A DNA stretch of 64,000 bases from Acidovorax sp. MR-S7 (GTDB taxonomy: Bacteria > Pseudomonadota > Gammaproteobacteria > Burkholderiales > Burkholderiaceae_C), in NCBI RefSeq assembly GCF_000400995.2, contig NZ_DF238944.1, forward strand, positions 17,186-81,185. The letters are read 5' to 3'. Under the pieces are notes generated by a model. That model ran no database searches, was not told the origin of the DNA, and saw nothing but the letters and a program-made list of their open reading frames with translations. Shown here in pieces: positions 34,604 to 43,226 of the stretch; the stretch's first letter is position 1, and the number at the start of each line of letters is the position of its first letter. A program made the position numbers and the translations under genes.

Positions 34604-36148
34604 TCAGCTCCGGGGTTGTTCGGCGTCCCATGCGCCGGAAAGGGTACGGGGCAGCTCGTTCTTGCGGATGCGCTGCGTGGGGGTCTTGGGGAATTCGTCG
34701 ATGAAGGCGACGAAGCGCGGCACCTGGAAGGCCGGCATGCGCGGCCTGCACCAGTCCACCAGGTCCTGCGGCGCCAGTTGCGTGCCCTCGGCCAGGCGCA
34801 CGAAGAGCTTGAGTTCCTCGTCGCCCAGCTCGCTGGGCACGCCGACCACCGCGCATTCGGCGATGGCGGGGTGTTCGCCGATCACGCGCTCCACTTCCCA
34901 GGCCGAGATGTTGATGCCGCGCCGGCGCACCGTGTCCTTCTTGCGCCCGGCGAAGTAGTAGTAGCCGGCCTCGTCGCGCCGCGCCAGGTCACCGCTGCAG
35001 AACCACTCGCCGCGCCGCGCGGCCTCGGTGGCCTCCTCGTTGCGGAAATAGCCCAGGAAGTGCAGGCCGGGCACGCGCGCGCGCACGCAGATTTCGCCCG
35101 GCTGGCCCACGGGCACCTCGTGGCCTTCGTCGTCGGTGAGCTTCAGGTCGAAGAACGACAGCGGCTGGCCGATGGAGAACTTGGGGCCCTGCGGGTTGAC
35201 GGTGACGAAGGTGATCATCTCCGACAGGCCGTAGCCCTCGCGCATCTCCACGCCGAAGCGCTGCGAGAACACGTCCCACACCTCGGGCGGGCATCCGCCG
35301 CCCCAGGCGATGCGCACCTGGTGGTCGCGGTCGTTGTCCTTTGGCGGCTGCTTGAGCAGCATGGGCAGCACGCCGCCCAGGTAGTGGATGTGCGTGACGC
35401 CATGGCGGCGGCACTGGTCCCAGAACTGCGAGGCGCTGAACTTCTCCACCATCGCCAGCGTGAGCTTCTGCAGGATGGCGGCGATGCACACGGCCACGCC
35501 CGCGCCGTGGTGCAGCGATTCCCACAGCAGGAACACGTCGCCCGGCTGCGCGCCCGTGAGGCGCAGCGTGCCCATGGGGCCGGCGCGCAGCGTGCGGTCG
35601 GACTTGTTCACGCCCTTGGGCGCGCCCGTGGTGCCCGAGCTGGGCGTGAGGGCGATGATGTCGTCCGGCCCCGGCTCCACGGCGGGCGGCGCGCTGTCGG
35701 CATGCGCGAGCAGCGCGGCGAAGTCGTCCTGCGCGCCGCCGCGCCACAGCGCCATCTCCACGGCGTTGGCGGGCAGCGCCTCGGCCAGCACCTCGGCATA
35801 TTCCACGTCGGCAATCAGCGCGCGCGGCGCGAAGGCCTCGAACGGGTAGGCCAGCGACGCGCACTTGAAGCCGGTGTTGACCGGCACGCGCACCAGCCCC
35901 ACCTTGGCGAGCGCAAGGATCGCCACCAGGTGGTCCGGGTGGCTGGGCAGCATCAGCGCCACGCGGTCGCCGGGCTGCAACCCCCGCGTCAGCAGCGCAT
36001 TGGCCACGCGGTTCACCTGGGCGTCGATCTCGCCGAAGGTGTGGTCGCGGTCCTGGAACTTGAGCAGCACGTGGCCGGGGTCTTCCTTGGCCCGGCGGTC
36101 CATGATGCGGCGCAGCGTCTCGTCGCCGACCGGCGGCATCTCGATCAT
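34604..36148 (-). CDS. AMP-forming acyl-CoA ligase (CaiC-like)
   Basis: Class I adenylate-forming enzyme that activates a carboxylic acid to its CoA thioester, 514 aa. P-loop TPSSGTTGAPKGV, the A5-type EGYGLSEM, and A7/A8 motifs GEWFCSGDLARRD and GRKKDTVRRRGINISAWEVE. The A10 site reads TPTQRIRKNEL, so the usual catalytic lysine after Thr-Gly is an arginine; a nearby lysine might replace it. The start overlaps the crotonase stop by four bases (ATGA). With two crotonases and a receptor it forms a small acid-degradation operon. Confidence 0.88.
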   Translation of the reverse strand: MIEMPPVGDETLRRIMDRRAKEDPGHVLLKFQDRDHTFGEIDAQVNRVANALLTRGLQPGDRVALMLPSHPDHLVAILALAKVGLVRVPVNTGFKCASLAYPFEAFAPRALIADVEYAEVLAEALPANAVEMALWRGGAQDDFAALLAHADSAPPAVEPGPDDIIALTPSSGTTGAPKGVNKSDRTLRAGPMGTLRLTGAQPGDVFLLWESLHHGAGVAVCIAAILQKLTLAMVEKFSASQFWDQCRRHGVTHIHYLGGVLPMLLKQPPKDNDRDHQVRIAWGGGCPPEVWDVFSQRFGVEMREGYGLSEMITFVTVNPQGPKFSIGQPLSFFDLKLTDDEGHEVPVGQPGEICVRARVPGLHFLGYFRNEEATEAARRGEWFCSGDLARRDEAGYYYFAGRKKDTVRRRGINISAWEVERVIGEHPAIAECAVVGVPSELGDEELKLFVRLAEGTQLAPQDLVDWCRPRMPAFQVPRFVAFIDEFPKTPTQRIRKNELPRTLSGAWDAEQPRS

Positions 36149-36930
36149 GGCTGGGCCCCTCCCAGCGCGTGGCCGCGCTCGGCCATGAAGCTCTCCATCT
36201 TGCGGGCGGGCTCGCCCGAGGCATAGGACTCGCGGTGCGCGCGGATGGCGGCGTCGATGGTCTGGCGGAAGCCCGCCTCGGTCATGTCGGCGAACCAGGC
36301 GCGGTCCAGGCGCATCGCCAGCGGGGCCTTGGCGGCCAGTTGTTCGGCGATCTCCAGTGCCTTGGGCAGCACATCCGCGCGCGGCACCAGGTGGTGGATC
36401 AGGCCGATCTCGCGGCACTCCTGCGCGGCCATCATGCGGCCCGTCAGCGTGAGCTCGATGGTGCGCGACATGCCCAGGATCTCCTTCATGATCCACGGCC
36501 CCGTGATGCTGGCGATGCCGGAGTTGATCTCGGGCTGGCCCATCTTCACCTCGGCATGGCCCACGCGGATGTCGCACAGCAGCGCCACCTGGAAGGCCGA
36601 GCCGGCGGCCGTGCCGTTGAGCGCGGCCACGATGGGCTTGGTCAGGCGCCGCAGCGTGCCGTAGAAGGCTTCCCACTCGCGGATCCAGCTCTCCGCCCGG
36701 TCGGCGTCGAAGTCGTGCGCCTCGGCGAAGTCCTGCCCGGCGGAGAACGCGCGCTCGCCCGCGCCGGTCATGACGACCGCGCCGATCGCGGCGTCGCGGT
36801 CGTAGTCGCGCAAGGCCGCCACGATCTGGTCGCGCATGGCCTTGTCCCAGGCATTGAGCTTGGACGGTTTGTTGAGCGTGATCAGGCCCACGGGCCCGCG
36901 GCGCTCGAGGAGAACGGCGGAAGAGGTCAT
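36145..36930 (-). CDS. Enoyl-CoA hydratase/isomerase (crotonase) 2
   Basis: Crotonase-fold enzyme, 261 aa. Oxyanion segments ERAFSAGQDFAEAHDF and LNGTAAGSAFQVALLCDIRVG. A glutamate in MGQPEINSGIASITG is in the usual catalytic place. First gene of the operon running to 32837; divergent from the LysR gene 137 bases away, which probably controls it. Coupled to the CoA ligase by an ATGA overlap. Confidence 0.88.
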   Translation of the reverse strand: MTSSAVLLERRGPVGLITLNKPSKLNAWDKAMRDQIVAALRDYDRDAAIGAVVMTGAGERAFSAGQDFAEAHDFDADRAESWIREWEAFYGTLRRLTKPIVAALNGTAAGSAFQVALLCDIRVGHAEVKMGQPEINSGIASITGPWIMKEILGMSRTIELTLTGRMMAAQECREIGLIHHLVPRADVLPKALEIAEQLAAKAPLAMRLDRAWFADMTEAGFRQTIDAAIRAHRESYASGEPARKMESFMAERGHALGGAQP

Positions 36931-37023
36931 TGGAGGCGTCGGCTGAACCGGCGTTGGGTGGTGATGCCTCGGAAGAATAGGAAGCGCATAGCATGTCGTC
37001 CAATGACAAGTTATGCCGAGTGC

Positions 37024-37039
37024 ATATCCGTCTGGATAT
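37024..37039. promoter_or_regulatory. Inverted repeat in the LysR/crotonase divergent region
   Basis: ATATCC and GGATAT are perfect 6-bp arms around GTCT, 28 bases before the LysR start codon. This is a plausible LysR self-binding site, with the usual T...A dyad. Confidence 0.5.
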
Positions 37040-37067
37040 ACTGGCCGCTGCCAAGCAGGAGACGCCC

Positions 37068-37934
37068 ATGCGCTGGAAGCTGATCGAAACCTTTCGCGCG
37101 GTGATGCTCACGCGGTCGATGACGGTGGCCGCGCACGACCTGCACACCTCGCAGCCCAACGTCAGCCGCGCCATCGGGCAGCTGGAGGCAATGGTCGGCT
37201 TCCCCCTGTTCGTGCGGCTGGGCGGGCGCCTGACGCCCACGCCTGAGGCCGAAGCGTTCTTCCAGTCGGTGCAGCGCTGGTTCCTCGGCATGGAAGTGCT
37301 GGCGGACAGCGCCAAGCAGATCCGCGAAGTGGGCTCGGGCACGCTGCGCATCGGCGCGGTGGCGTCGCTTGCCATGAGCGTCATGCCGGAAGCCATGCAC
37401 GCGTTTCGCCTGCGGTACCCGGACGCATCCGTTTCCATCCACACGGGCGACTCGGCCACGGTGGCGAAGTGGACCGCGAACCGGTACGTGGACCTGGGCC
37501 TGGTGACCAACCTGGATGACACGCCGGGCCTGCAGTCCACGCTGTGGGCCGAGGAAAACGGCGTGTGCATCGTTCCCGAGGGGCACCGGCTGGCGGGCCG
37601 GGCCGTGGTGCGCAGCGCCGATCTGGACGACGAAACCTTCATCTCGCTGACCCAGGGCGACGGCACGCGCGCGGTGGTGGACGCGGCGTTCGTGCCCGAC
37701 AGGCGGCGGCTGACGCTGGATGCGCCCTATTCGGCGGTCATCTGCCGCATGGTGAGCCTGGGGCTGGGCGTGAGCGTGCTCAATCCGCTCGTCGTGCGGC
37801 ATCTGGACCTGGCCGGCATTCAGGTGCTGCCCTTCGAGCCCCGCGTGAATTTCGCCCGCTACATCCTCATGGCGCAGCAGCAGGCGCCATCCGTACTGAT
37901 GCGCGTCTTCGTGGAGTGCCTGGACGGCATGTAG
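37068..37934 (+). CDS. LysR-family transcriptional regulator
   Basis: The protein is 288 aa. An N-terminal winged helix (about 1-60) has FRAVMLTRSMTVAAHDLHTSQPNVSRAIGQLE, then FPLFVRLGGRLTPTPEA. A periplasmic-binding-like effector domain follows (about 90-288). AGGAGA before the ATG at 37068 supports this start over an upstream ATG at 36993. Divergent from the crotonase/CoA ligase/Bug operon, which is the classic LysR arrangement, so it likely activates that operon with the acid or its CoA ester as signal. Confidence 0.9.
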   Translation: MRWKLIETFRAVMLTRSMTVAAHDLHTSQPNVSRAIGQLEAMVGFPLFVRLGGRLTPTPEAEAFFQSVQRWFLGMEVLADSAKQIREVGSGTLRIGAVASLAMSVMPEAMHAFRLRYPDASVSIHTGDSATVAKWTANRYVDLGLVTNLDDTPGLQSTLWAEENGVCIVPEGHRLAGRAVVRSADLDDETFISLTQGDGTRAVVDAAFVPDRRRLTLDAPYSAVICRMVSLGLGVSVLNPLVVRHLDLAGIQVLPFEPRVNFARYILMAQQQAPSVLMRVFVECLDGM

Positions 37935-37964
37935 CCTGGAACGGGCGCGCCCGCGCAGGGTTCA

Positions 37965-38018
37965 AGTGAAAAGTGCCTCCAGCGCTTGCCCATCAAGCGC
38001 GAGCAGCTATGGTTTTCG
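37965..38018. repeat. Dispersed intergenic repeat (copy 6), encodes a C-terminal tail
   Basis: Arms CTCCAGCGCTTG and CAAGCGCGAGCAGCTAT. Read on the minus strand it encodes the last residues (IAARA, stop) of the TfoX-like gene. Confidence 0.75.
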
Positions 38019-38295
38019 AAGTCCGTGCGCAGGCCTGGCGCGGGGTGCATGCCAGTGCGCGCAGCAACCGGGCGCGGTGCTCGCGCTCCACCTGCCGCCA
38101 GGGCTGGCCCGTCAGCACGGCCTCCAGCGACCAGAGCAGGGGCAGGCCCACATGGACGTTGGCCGCCTGGGCGCGCACGTAGGCCTCCACGCTGCCCAGC
38201 GCGCGCAGCTCCTGCAGCGAATGGATGCCCGCGCGCGCCAGCATATGCCGCGCGAGCGGGTCGAGTCCGGGCAAGGAGGCGGGGGGAGGGGTCAT
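37993..38295 (-). CDS. TfoX C-terminal-domain-like protein
   Basis: A 100-aa protein with one helical domain: LPGLDPLARHMLARAGIHSLQELRALGSVEAYVR, then LPLLWSLEAVLTGQPWRQV and RARLLRAL. This is the stand-alone TfoX_C (helix-hairpin-helix-like) family, related to the competence regulator TfoX/Sxy but lacking its N-terminal domain. ATG at 38295 is chosen over an upstream start at 38358 because the domain begins there. The last residues are coded by the dispersed repeat. Confidence 0.75.
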   Translation of the reverse strand: MTPPPASLPGLDPLARHMLARAGIHSLQELRALGSVEAYVRAQAANVHVGLPLLWSLEAVLTGQPWRQVEREHRARLLRALACTPRQACARTSKTIAARA

Positions 38296-38446
38296 CGGCG
38301 GCCGAAGGAAGGGAAACGCGGCCGATTCTGGGCAAACGCCCGTGCGCGCGCCATGCACAGCGCATGCGAAGACTCACATTTGAAGGATTTTCACGATTGC
38401 GGCGCGCCCTGCTTGCGGCGGCGCGGCGTTCCGTCATGATGCCGCC

Positions 38447-39547
38447 ATGCCCTCTGCTCCCACCCTGGACCATCTGCGCCGCCACGCCGTCGCGCGCACG
38501 CTGTTTGCGCCCACCACGCTGCCGCGTGCCATCGCGCGGCTGGGCTTCGTCCAGGCCGATCCGATCCGCGCGCCGGCCCGCGCGCAGGACCTCACGCTGC
38601 GCCACCGCGTGCGCGGCTACCGCACCGGCGACCTGGAGCGGCGCTATGTGCGGCTGGGGCTGGAGGAAGACTTCTTCGTCAACTATGGCTTCCTGCCACC
38701 CCGGCACGCGGCGCTGATGCACCCGCGCACGCCGCGCACGGCCTGGACGCCCGAGCGCGAGCGCCAGGCCGCTGCCGTGCTGGAGTTCGTGCGCGCCAGC
38801 GGCGCCGTGCATCCGCGCGAGGTCGAGGCGCGCTTCGCCCACGGCAAGGCGAGCAACTGGTTCGGCGGCAGCACCACCGCCAGTGCCCAGCTGCTGGACG
38901 CCATGCACTACCGCGGCCTGCTGCGCGTGGCGCGGCGCGAGGGCGGCACGCGGCTCTACGCCGTGCGGACGCCAGCAGAGGACGAGGGCGCCAGCGCAAT
39001 GGCGCGCATGGATGCGCTGGTGGACCTGGCCGTCGCCAAATACGCGCCGCTGCCCGCCGCCAGCCTGGGCCGGCTGCTGAGCCACCTGCGCGGCGGCGCC
39101 CCGCAATGGGCCGCCGAGCGCGCCGGCGCCTTGGCCCGCGCCCGCCGGCGGCTGGCGCATGCGCGCGTCGATGGCGTGGACTGGTACTGGCCCGCCGGCG
39201 AGAACCCCGCCGCCGCGCGCTGGCGCCCGCCGCAGGGCGTGCGCCTGCTCACGCCGTTCGACCCGGTGGTGTGGGACCGGCGCCGTTTCGAGCTGCTGTG
39301 GGGCTGGGCCTACCGCTTCGAGGCCTACACGCCCGCGCCCCGGCGCCAGCTGGGCTACTACGCGCTGCCGCTGCTGTGGTGCGAGCAGGTGATCGGCTGG
39401 GGCAACCTCGCGGTGGTGCAGGGCGGGGCGGGCGCGCAGCTGCAGGCGCAATTCGGCTATGTGGCCGGCCGGCCGCCGCGCGAGGCGGCGTTCCACGCCG
39501 CGCTGGACGAGGAACTGGCGCGGATGCGTGCGTTCCTGGGCGTTTGA
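38447..39547 (+). CDS. Winged-helix DNA glycosylase-like protein (YcaQ/AlkX family)
   Basis: The protein is 366 aa, HTH_42 family, related to YcaQ/AlkZ DNA glycosylases that unhook interstrand crosslinks or excise alkylated bases. The catalytic Q-x-D motif appears as Gln36-Ala37-Asp38 in GFVQADPIRAPARAQDL, the form known for the YcaQ branch. Winged-helix-rich middle region, and C-terminal LLTPFDPVVWDRRRFELLWGW...YRFEAYTP, well conserved in the family. Stands alone, converging on the small exported protein gene four bases away. Confidence 0.83.
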   Translation: MPSAPTLDHLRRHAVARTLFAPTTLPRAIARLGFVQADPIRAPARAQDLTLRHRVRGYRTGDLERRYVRLGLEEDFFVNYGFLPPRHAALMHPRTPRTAWTPERERQAAAVLEFVRASGAVHPREVEARFAHGKASNWFGGSTTASAQLLDAMHYRGLLRVARREGGTRLYAVRTPAEDEGASAMARMDALVDLAVAKYAPLPAASLGRLLSHLRGGAPQWAAERAGALARARRRLAHARVDGVDWYWPAGENPAAARWRPPQGVRLLTPFDPVVWDRRRFELLWGWAYRFEAYTPAPRRQLGYYALPLLWCEQVIGWGNLAVVQGGAGAQLQAQFGYVAGRPPREAAFHAALDEELARMRAFLGV

Positions 39548-39551
39548 CGGC

Positions 39552-39995
39552 TTACTTCTTCTTGCGCGCGCGCATCAGCTCCAGGTTCGCGCGCTGCGCG
39601 GGCGTGAAGCCTTGCACCGCCTTGGCCGCGCCGGGGGCCTTCTCCACCGCCAGGGCCATGCCCGCGTGCAGAGCCGCCAGCGTGGCGGTGGCGTATTCGG
39701 TGGAAGTGAGGCCATGGCGCGCGAGGATGGCGCGCACGCGCGGGTCGGCGTCGAGCTTGCGGGCGATGTCTTCGACCGACTCGTCGTCGTCGTTGCTGTC
39801 CTCGTCCTCGCTCTGTTTCTTCTTGGCCGGGGGCAGCTTGTGGGCCTCGGCGGTGGCGGCTTCCATGCGGTCCAGCAGCGCGGGCGTGAGGCGGAAGGTG
39901 GCCGGGTCGGCAGCCCAGGCGCTGGTGACGGTGACGACGAGGGCCATGGCGGCGAGGACGAAGAAGGTGAGCGCGCCGGTGATGAGTCGCAGCAT
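39552..39995 (-). CDS. Exported small protein with DPATFRLTPALLDRM block, paralogue 1
   Basis: A 147-aa protein of unknown function. The signal peptide (MLRLITGALTFFVLAAMAL) ends near SAWA. Then DPATFRLTPALLDRM, an acidic/lysine linker (PAKKKQSEDEDSNDDDE), a helical segment SVEDIARKLDADPRVRAILARHGL, and a tail with FTPAQRANLELMRARKKK. The gene at 50667 is a clear paralogue with the same layout. The position 74 bases past the kelch gene suggests they may be transcribed together through a repeat copy. Confidence 0.75.
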   Translation of the reverse strand: MLRLITGALTFFVLAAMALVVTVTSAWAADPATFRLTPALLDRMEAATAEAHKLPPAKKKQSEDEDSNDDDESVEDIARKLDADPRVRAILARHGLTSTEYATATLAALHAGMALAVEKAPGAAKAVQGFTPAQRANLELMRARKKK

Positions 39996-40021
39996 GCGGA
40001 AGTTCTTTCAGGAAATTGAAT

Positions 40022-40075
40022 GAAAAAACGGCTCCAGCGCTTAGGGAATAAACGCTGGAAGCTATCGAATCAGGA
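40022..40075. repeat. Dispersed intergenic repeat (copy 7)
   Basis: Arms GCTCCAGCGCTTA and AAACGCTGGAAGCTATCG; the end ATCAGGAGT contains the TGA of the minus-strand kelch gene. Confidence 0.72.
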
Positions 40076-42940
40076 GTGATTCGCTTGGCGGCGCACGCCC
40101 GCGAACAGCATCATCGCGGCCAGCAGCATCACGCCCCACTGCGACAGCGTGGGCACCGGCTGCACAGGTCCCGGCCCGGGGCCAGGCCCCGGCCCGGCCG
40201 TGGGCGTCACGCTGCCCGTGGGCGGGGCCGAGGTACTGCCGCCCTCGGCGTTCGCCGTCACGGTGAAGGTGTAGGCCGTGCCGTTGGTGAGGCCCGTCAC
40301 CGTGCAGCTTGTCGCGGGGTACTGCACGGTGCAGCTCGCGCCGCCGGGCTGGGCGGTGACGGTGTAGCTCGCGGGCTGGGGCACGCCGGCTGGGTGGTCC
40401 CAGGCGACGGTGACCTGCGCGTTGCCCGGCGTGGCCGTCACGTTGCGCGGTGCGCCCGGGGCGCCGGGCGACGGGGCGCGCAGCTCGAAGACGTAGGCGC
40501 TCGAAGCAATCGCGTTGCTGAACACCCGCGCCTGGTACAGCCCCGCGGGCAGCCACGTGGGCAGGGCGCGCGATTCGTAGCTGCCCGCGTCCGACAGTTG
40601 CGCGTCCAGCCACGCCACCGGGCCGCCGTCCATGCGCTCCAGGCGCACCAGCGGCAGGTTGCCGGCGGCCTGTGCGGTGCCGCCGCCGCTGCCCTCGCTG
40701 TCGCTGGTGAAGCCCGTGCCCAGCAGCACCAGCCGCGATCCATGGTTGATCTGCGTGAAGGCGTTGCCGATGACCGGGCGCGGGCGCGTGGTGGCCTGGG
40801 GCTGGATGGCGAGGGGCTGGTCGGGCTGGCCCACGCCGCCGTAGTAGCCGCCCGCCACCAGCAGCTCGCCGCTGTCCAGCAGCGCCACCGCGTGGTGGCG
40901 GCGGGTCTGCGGCAGTGTTTGAAAGCTCCAGGTGCCCGCGAGCGGGTCGAACAGCTCCATGCGCGCCGACGCCGCCACGCCGCTGCGCCAGCCGCCCACC
41001 ACCGCCACGCGGCCGTCGGGCAGCAGCGTGGCCGTGTGGTAGGCGTGCGCCTCGCTCATCGTGGGCACGGGGCCCCAGGTGTCGGTGGCCGGGTCGTAGA
41101 TCTCGGCGCTGTTCAGGTAGCTGCCGCCGAAGCCGCCCGCGACGAGCACGCGGCCGTCGGGCAGCAGCGTGGCGGTGTGCCCGTTGCGCGCCTGCAGCAT
41201 GCCGGCCGCGCCCGCCCAGGTGTTCGCCACGGGGTCGTACAGCGCGGCGCTGGCCAGCTGGCCGCTGGCCGACAGGCCGCCCGCCACCAGCACGCGCCCG
41301 TCGCGCAGCAGCGTGGCCGAGTGGAAGGCGCGCGGCGCGGGCATGGGCGCGGCGGCCACCCAGCGGTTCTGCGCGGGCTGGTAGACCTCGGCCTGGGCCA
41401 GGGTGGATGCGGCGTCGTTCTCCACGCCACGGCCCCCGGCCGCCAGCACGCCGCCGCCGGGCAGCAGCGTGGCCGTGTGGTAGTAGCGCGCCTGCGCCAG
41501 GTCGGGCACGGCGCTCCAGGCGTTGGCGCCGGGATCGTACAGCTCGGCGCTGGCCAGCACGCCGCTGCCGCCCAGGCCGCCCGCGGCCAGCACGCGGCCG
41601 CTGGGCAGCAGGGTCTGCGTGTGCTGCTGGCGCCAGGGCGCCACGGGCGTGCCCGCGGCGGTCCACGCATCGGCGGAGGGGCTGTAGCGCAGCGGCGGCG
41701 TGCCCACGCCGTTGCGCTGGCCGCCCGCCGTCAGCACCGTGCCATCGGCCAGCGGCGTGGCGACGGCGTGGTCCACCGTGGGGCGCGTGGCCAGGTTGCG
41801 CGTGGCGGGGGCCGCGGCGGGCCACAGGGTTTCGGGCGCGGACAGCGGACCGCTGGCGCCCAGGCCGCCCACGACCAGCACGCGCCCGCCCGGCAGCAGC
41901 GTGGCGGTGTGGCTGGCTCGGGCCTGGGACATGGCTCCGCTGAGAGAGGCGATGTTGGTGGCAGGGTTGTAGTACACGGCGCCCAGGTGCAGGCCGCCGG
42001 TGCCGGCGTGGGCGCCGCCGACCATCAATACGCGGCCGTCAGGCAGCAGCGTGGCGCTGTGGCGCGTGCGCTCGCCAATGCCCGCTGCAGCGGTCCAGGT
42101 GCCGGCCTGCGGGTCGTAGATGAAGGGCAGGCCGGGCACGGGCGCGCCCCCCGCGCTCTCGCCCCCCGCGACGTACACGCGGCCATCGGGCAGCAGCGTC
42201 GCGGTGTGGTGCATGCGCTGCTCGCCAGAGGGCAGCGGCGTGGCCGCGCTCCAGCTGTTGCTGAGGGGGTCGTACAGCGCGTTGTTCACCGTGGCGGCCT
42301 CGCCGTTGTCCATGCCCGCTACGACCAGCACGCGGCCGTTGGGCAGCAATGTGGCCGTGTGGTGGCGTGCCCCCAGGCCGGGCATCTGGCCCGCACTGCT
42401 CCAGGTGCGGCTGGCGGGGTCGTAGATCTCGGCCGAGCGCAGCGCTGCCTGCCCGGCGCCGCCCTCGCCGCCCGCGACCAGCACGCGGCCGTCGCGCAGC
42501 ACGGTGGCGGTGTGGTGGCGGCGGGCCACGGCCAGGTCGGGCACGGGGGTGAAGGCGTCGTCCTCGGGGTCGTAGGTGTAGGCCGTGCGCAGCGGCCCAC
42601 CGGTGGTGCTGGTGCCGCCAGCGACCAGCACGGTGCCGTTGCGCAGCAGCGTACCGGTGTGGCTGCTGCGTGGCTGCGGCAGCGGGGCGGCGGCGGTCCA
42701 CTGGCCGCTGCCGCCGTCATGGCGCAGCGTGGTGGCCAGGGCGTTGCCGCCCGCATCCTGGCCGCCCGCCAGCAGCACGGCGCCGCCGGGCAGCAGCGTG
42801 GCGGTGTGGTGCGTGCGGGCGCCGCTGAAGTCGGCGCCGGGCGACCACTGGGCCTGGGCGGCGGTGGCCAGCAGCAGGCCCAGGGATACGGCGCTGGCGT
42901 GCAGCCAGCGCCGCAAGCCCGTGGTGGGGATGGAGGGCAT
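40070..42940 (-). CDS. Kelch-type repeat protein 1 with IPTL-CTERM sorting signal
   Basis: A 956-aa exported protein. Signal peptide to about residue 30 (SLGLLLATAAQAQ). Fourteen repeats of about 50 aa fill residues 35-700, each with a core like HTATLLPDGRVLVAGG, forming one or two beta-propellers. Then an IPT/TIG-like segment, a fibronectin III domain (APRNVTATPGNAQVTVAWD), and the C-terminal VPTLSQWGVMLLAAMML with a short basic end, the IPTL-CTERM signal recognised by exosortase H in species that have it. It is likely cleaved and attached at the cell surface. The stop lies in a repeat copy. The twin is at 57105. Confidence 0.87.
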   Translation of the reverse strand: MPSIPTTGLRRWLHASAVSLGLLLATAAQAQWSPGADFSGARTHHTATLLPGGAVLLAGGQDAGGNALATTLRHDGGSGQWTAAAPLPQPRSSHTGTLLRNGTVLVAGGTSTTGGPLRTAYTYDPEDDAFTPVPDLAVARRHHTATVLRDGRVLVAGGEGGAGQAALRSAEIYDPASRTWSSAGQMPGLGARHHTATLLPNGRVLVVAGMDNGEAATVNNALYDPLSNSWSAATPLPSGEQRMHHTATLLPDGRVYVAGGESAGGAPVPGLPFIYDPQAGTWTAAAGIGERTRHSATLLPDGRVLMVGGAHAGTGGLHLGAVYYNPATNIASLSGAMSQARASHTATLLPGGRVLVVGGLGASGPLSAPETLWPAAAPATRNLATRPTVDHAVATPLADGTVLTAGGQRNGVGTPPLRYSPSADAWTAAGTPVAPWRQQHTQTLLPSGRVLAAGGLGGSGVLASAELYDPGANAWSAVPDLAQARYYHTATLLPGGGVLAAGGRGVENDAASTLAQAEVYQPAQNRWVAAAPMPAPRAFHSATLLRDGRVLVAGGLSASGQLASAALYDPVANTWAGAAGMLQARNGHTATLLPDGRVLVAGGFGGSYLNSAEIYDPATDTWGPVPTMSEAHAYHTATLLPDGRVAVVGGWRSGVAASARMELFDPLAGTWSFQTLPQTRRHHAVALLDSGELLVAGGYYGGVGQPDQPLAIQPQATTRPRPVIGNAFTQINHGSRLVLLGTGFTSDSEGSGGGTAQAAGNLPLVRLERMDGGPVAWLDAQLSDAGSYESRALPTWLPAGLYQARVFSNAIASSAYVFELRAPSPGAPGAPRNVTATPGNAQVTVAWDHPAGVPQPASYTVTAQPGGASCTVQYPATSCTVTGLTNGTAYTFTVTANAEGGSTSAPPTGSVTPTAGPGPGPGPGPVQPVPTLSQWGVMLLAAMMLFAGVRRQANHS

Positions 42941-42961
42941 GGTGGAGATCCTTGTGTTGCA

Positions 42962-43017
42962 AGAAAAAAGGCCGTGGCGCTTATGGGGTAAGCGCTGGCA
43001 GCTATCGAATCAGGAGT
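42962..43017. repeat. Dispersed intergenic repeat (copy 8)
   Basis: Arms GGCCGTGGCGCTTA and TAAGCGCTGGCAGCTATCG, followed by AATCAGGAGTT, as in copies 7 and 10. Confidence 0.72.
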
Positions 43018-43120
43018 TCATCGCGCGCGGGGCACGGGACGCCGCCGTGCATCAGGCGGCGAAAGCGGTGGGGTGGCAGTGGTGGCGTGGCGCATGGGGC
43101 TCCCTCGGAGGCTGAAACAG

Positions 43121-43147
43121 CAACGGCCCCGCTGTGCGGGGCCGTTG
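43121..43147. terminator. Strong hairpin downstream of GH18 gene 1
   Basis: CAACGGCCCCG and CGGGGCCGTTG are perfect 11-bp arms around CTGTG, 80 bases past the GH18 stop. There is no good T-run, so it may be a weak terminator or an mRNA 3' stabiliser. Confidence 0.6.
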
Positions 43148-43167
43148 TGATTCTTCTGAGAGCGGGG

Positions 43168-43210
43168 TGCGCTGGCGACAGCCGGGCGTGCGGGTTTGGG
43201 AGCCCGGCGT
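43168..43210 (+). repeat. Direct repeat flanking GH18 gene 1 (downstream copy)
   Basis: A 43-base element starting TGCGCTGGCGACAGCCGGGC and ending AGCCCGGCGT. It matches 45717-45759 at all but a few central bases. The CCGGGC/GCCCGG pair inside gives a hairpin. Confidence 0.7.
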
Positions 43211-43226
43211 GCGCAAGTGCGCGGTG

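Noticed and set aside
40800..42900. Regular DNA repeats that might suggest a CRISPR array or tandem satellite
   Set aside because: The period of about 150 bases varies and is fully explained by the coding kelch repeats; there are no short identical repeats with unique spacers.
40076..42991. Long + strand ORF over kelch gene 1 (971 aa)
   Set aside because: Its periodic pattern only mirrors the kelch repeats on the other strand.
43018..43095. 25-aa ORF with a GAGGGAG ribosome-like site downstream of GH18 gene 1
   Set aside because: Too short, proline/arginine-rich and ends in a repeat copy; no support beyond the ribosome-like site.
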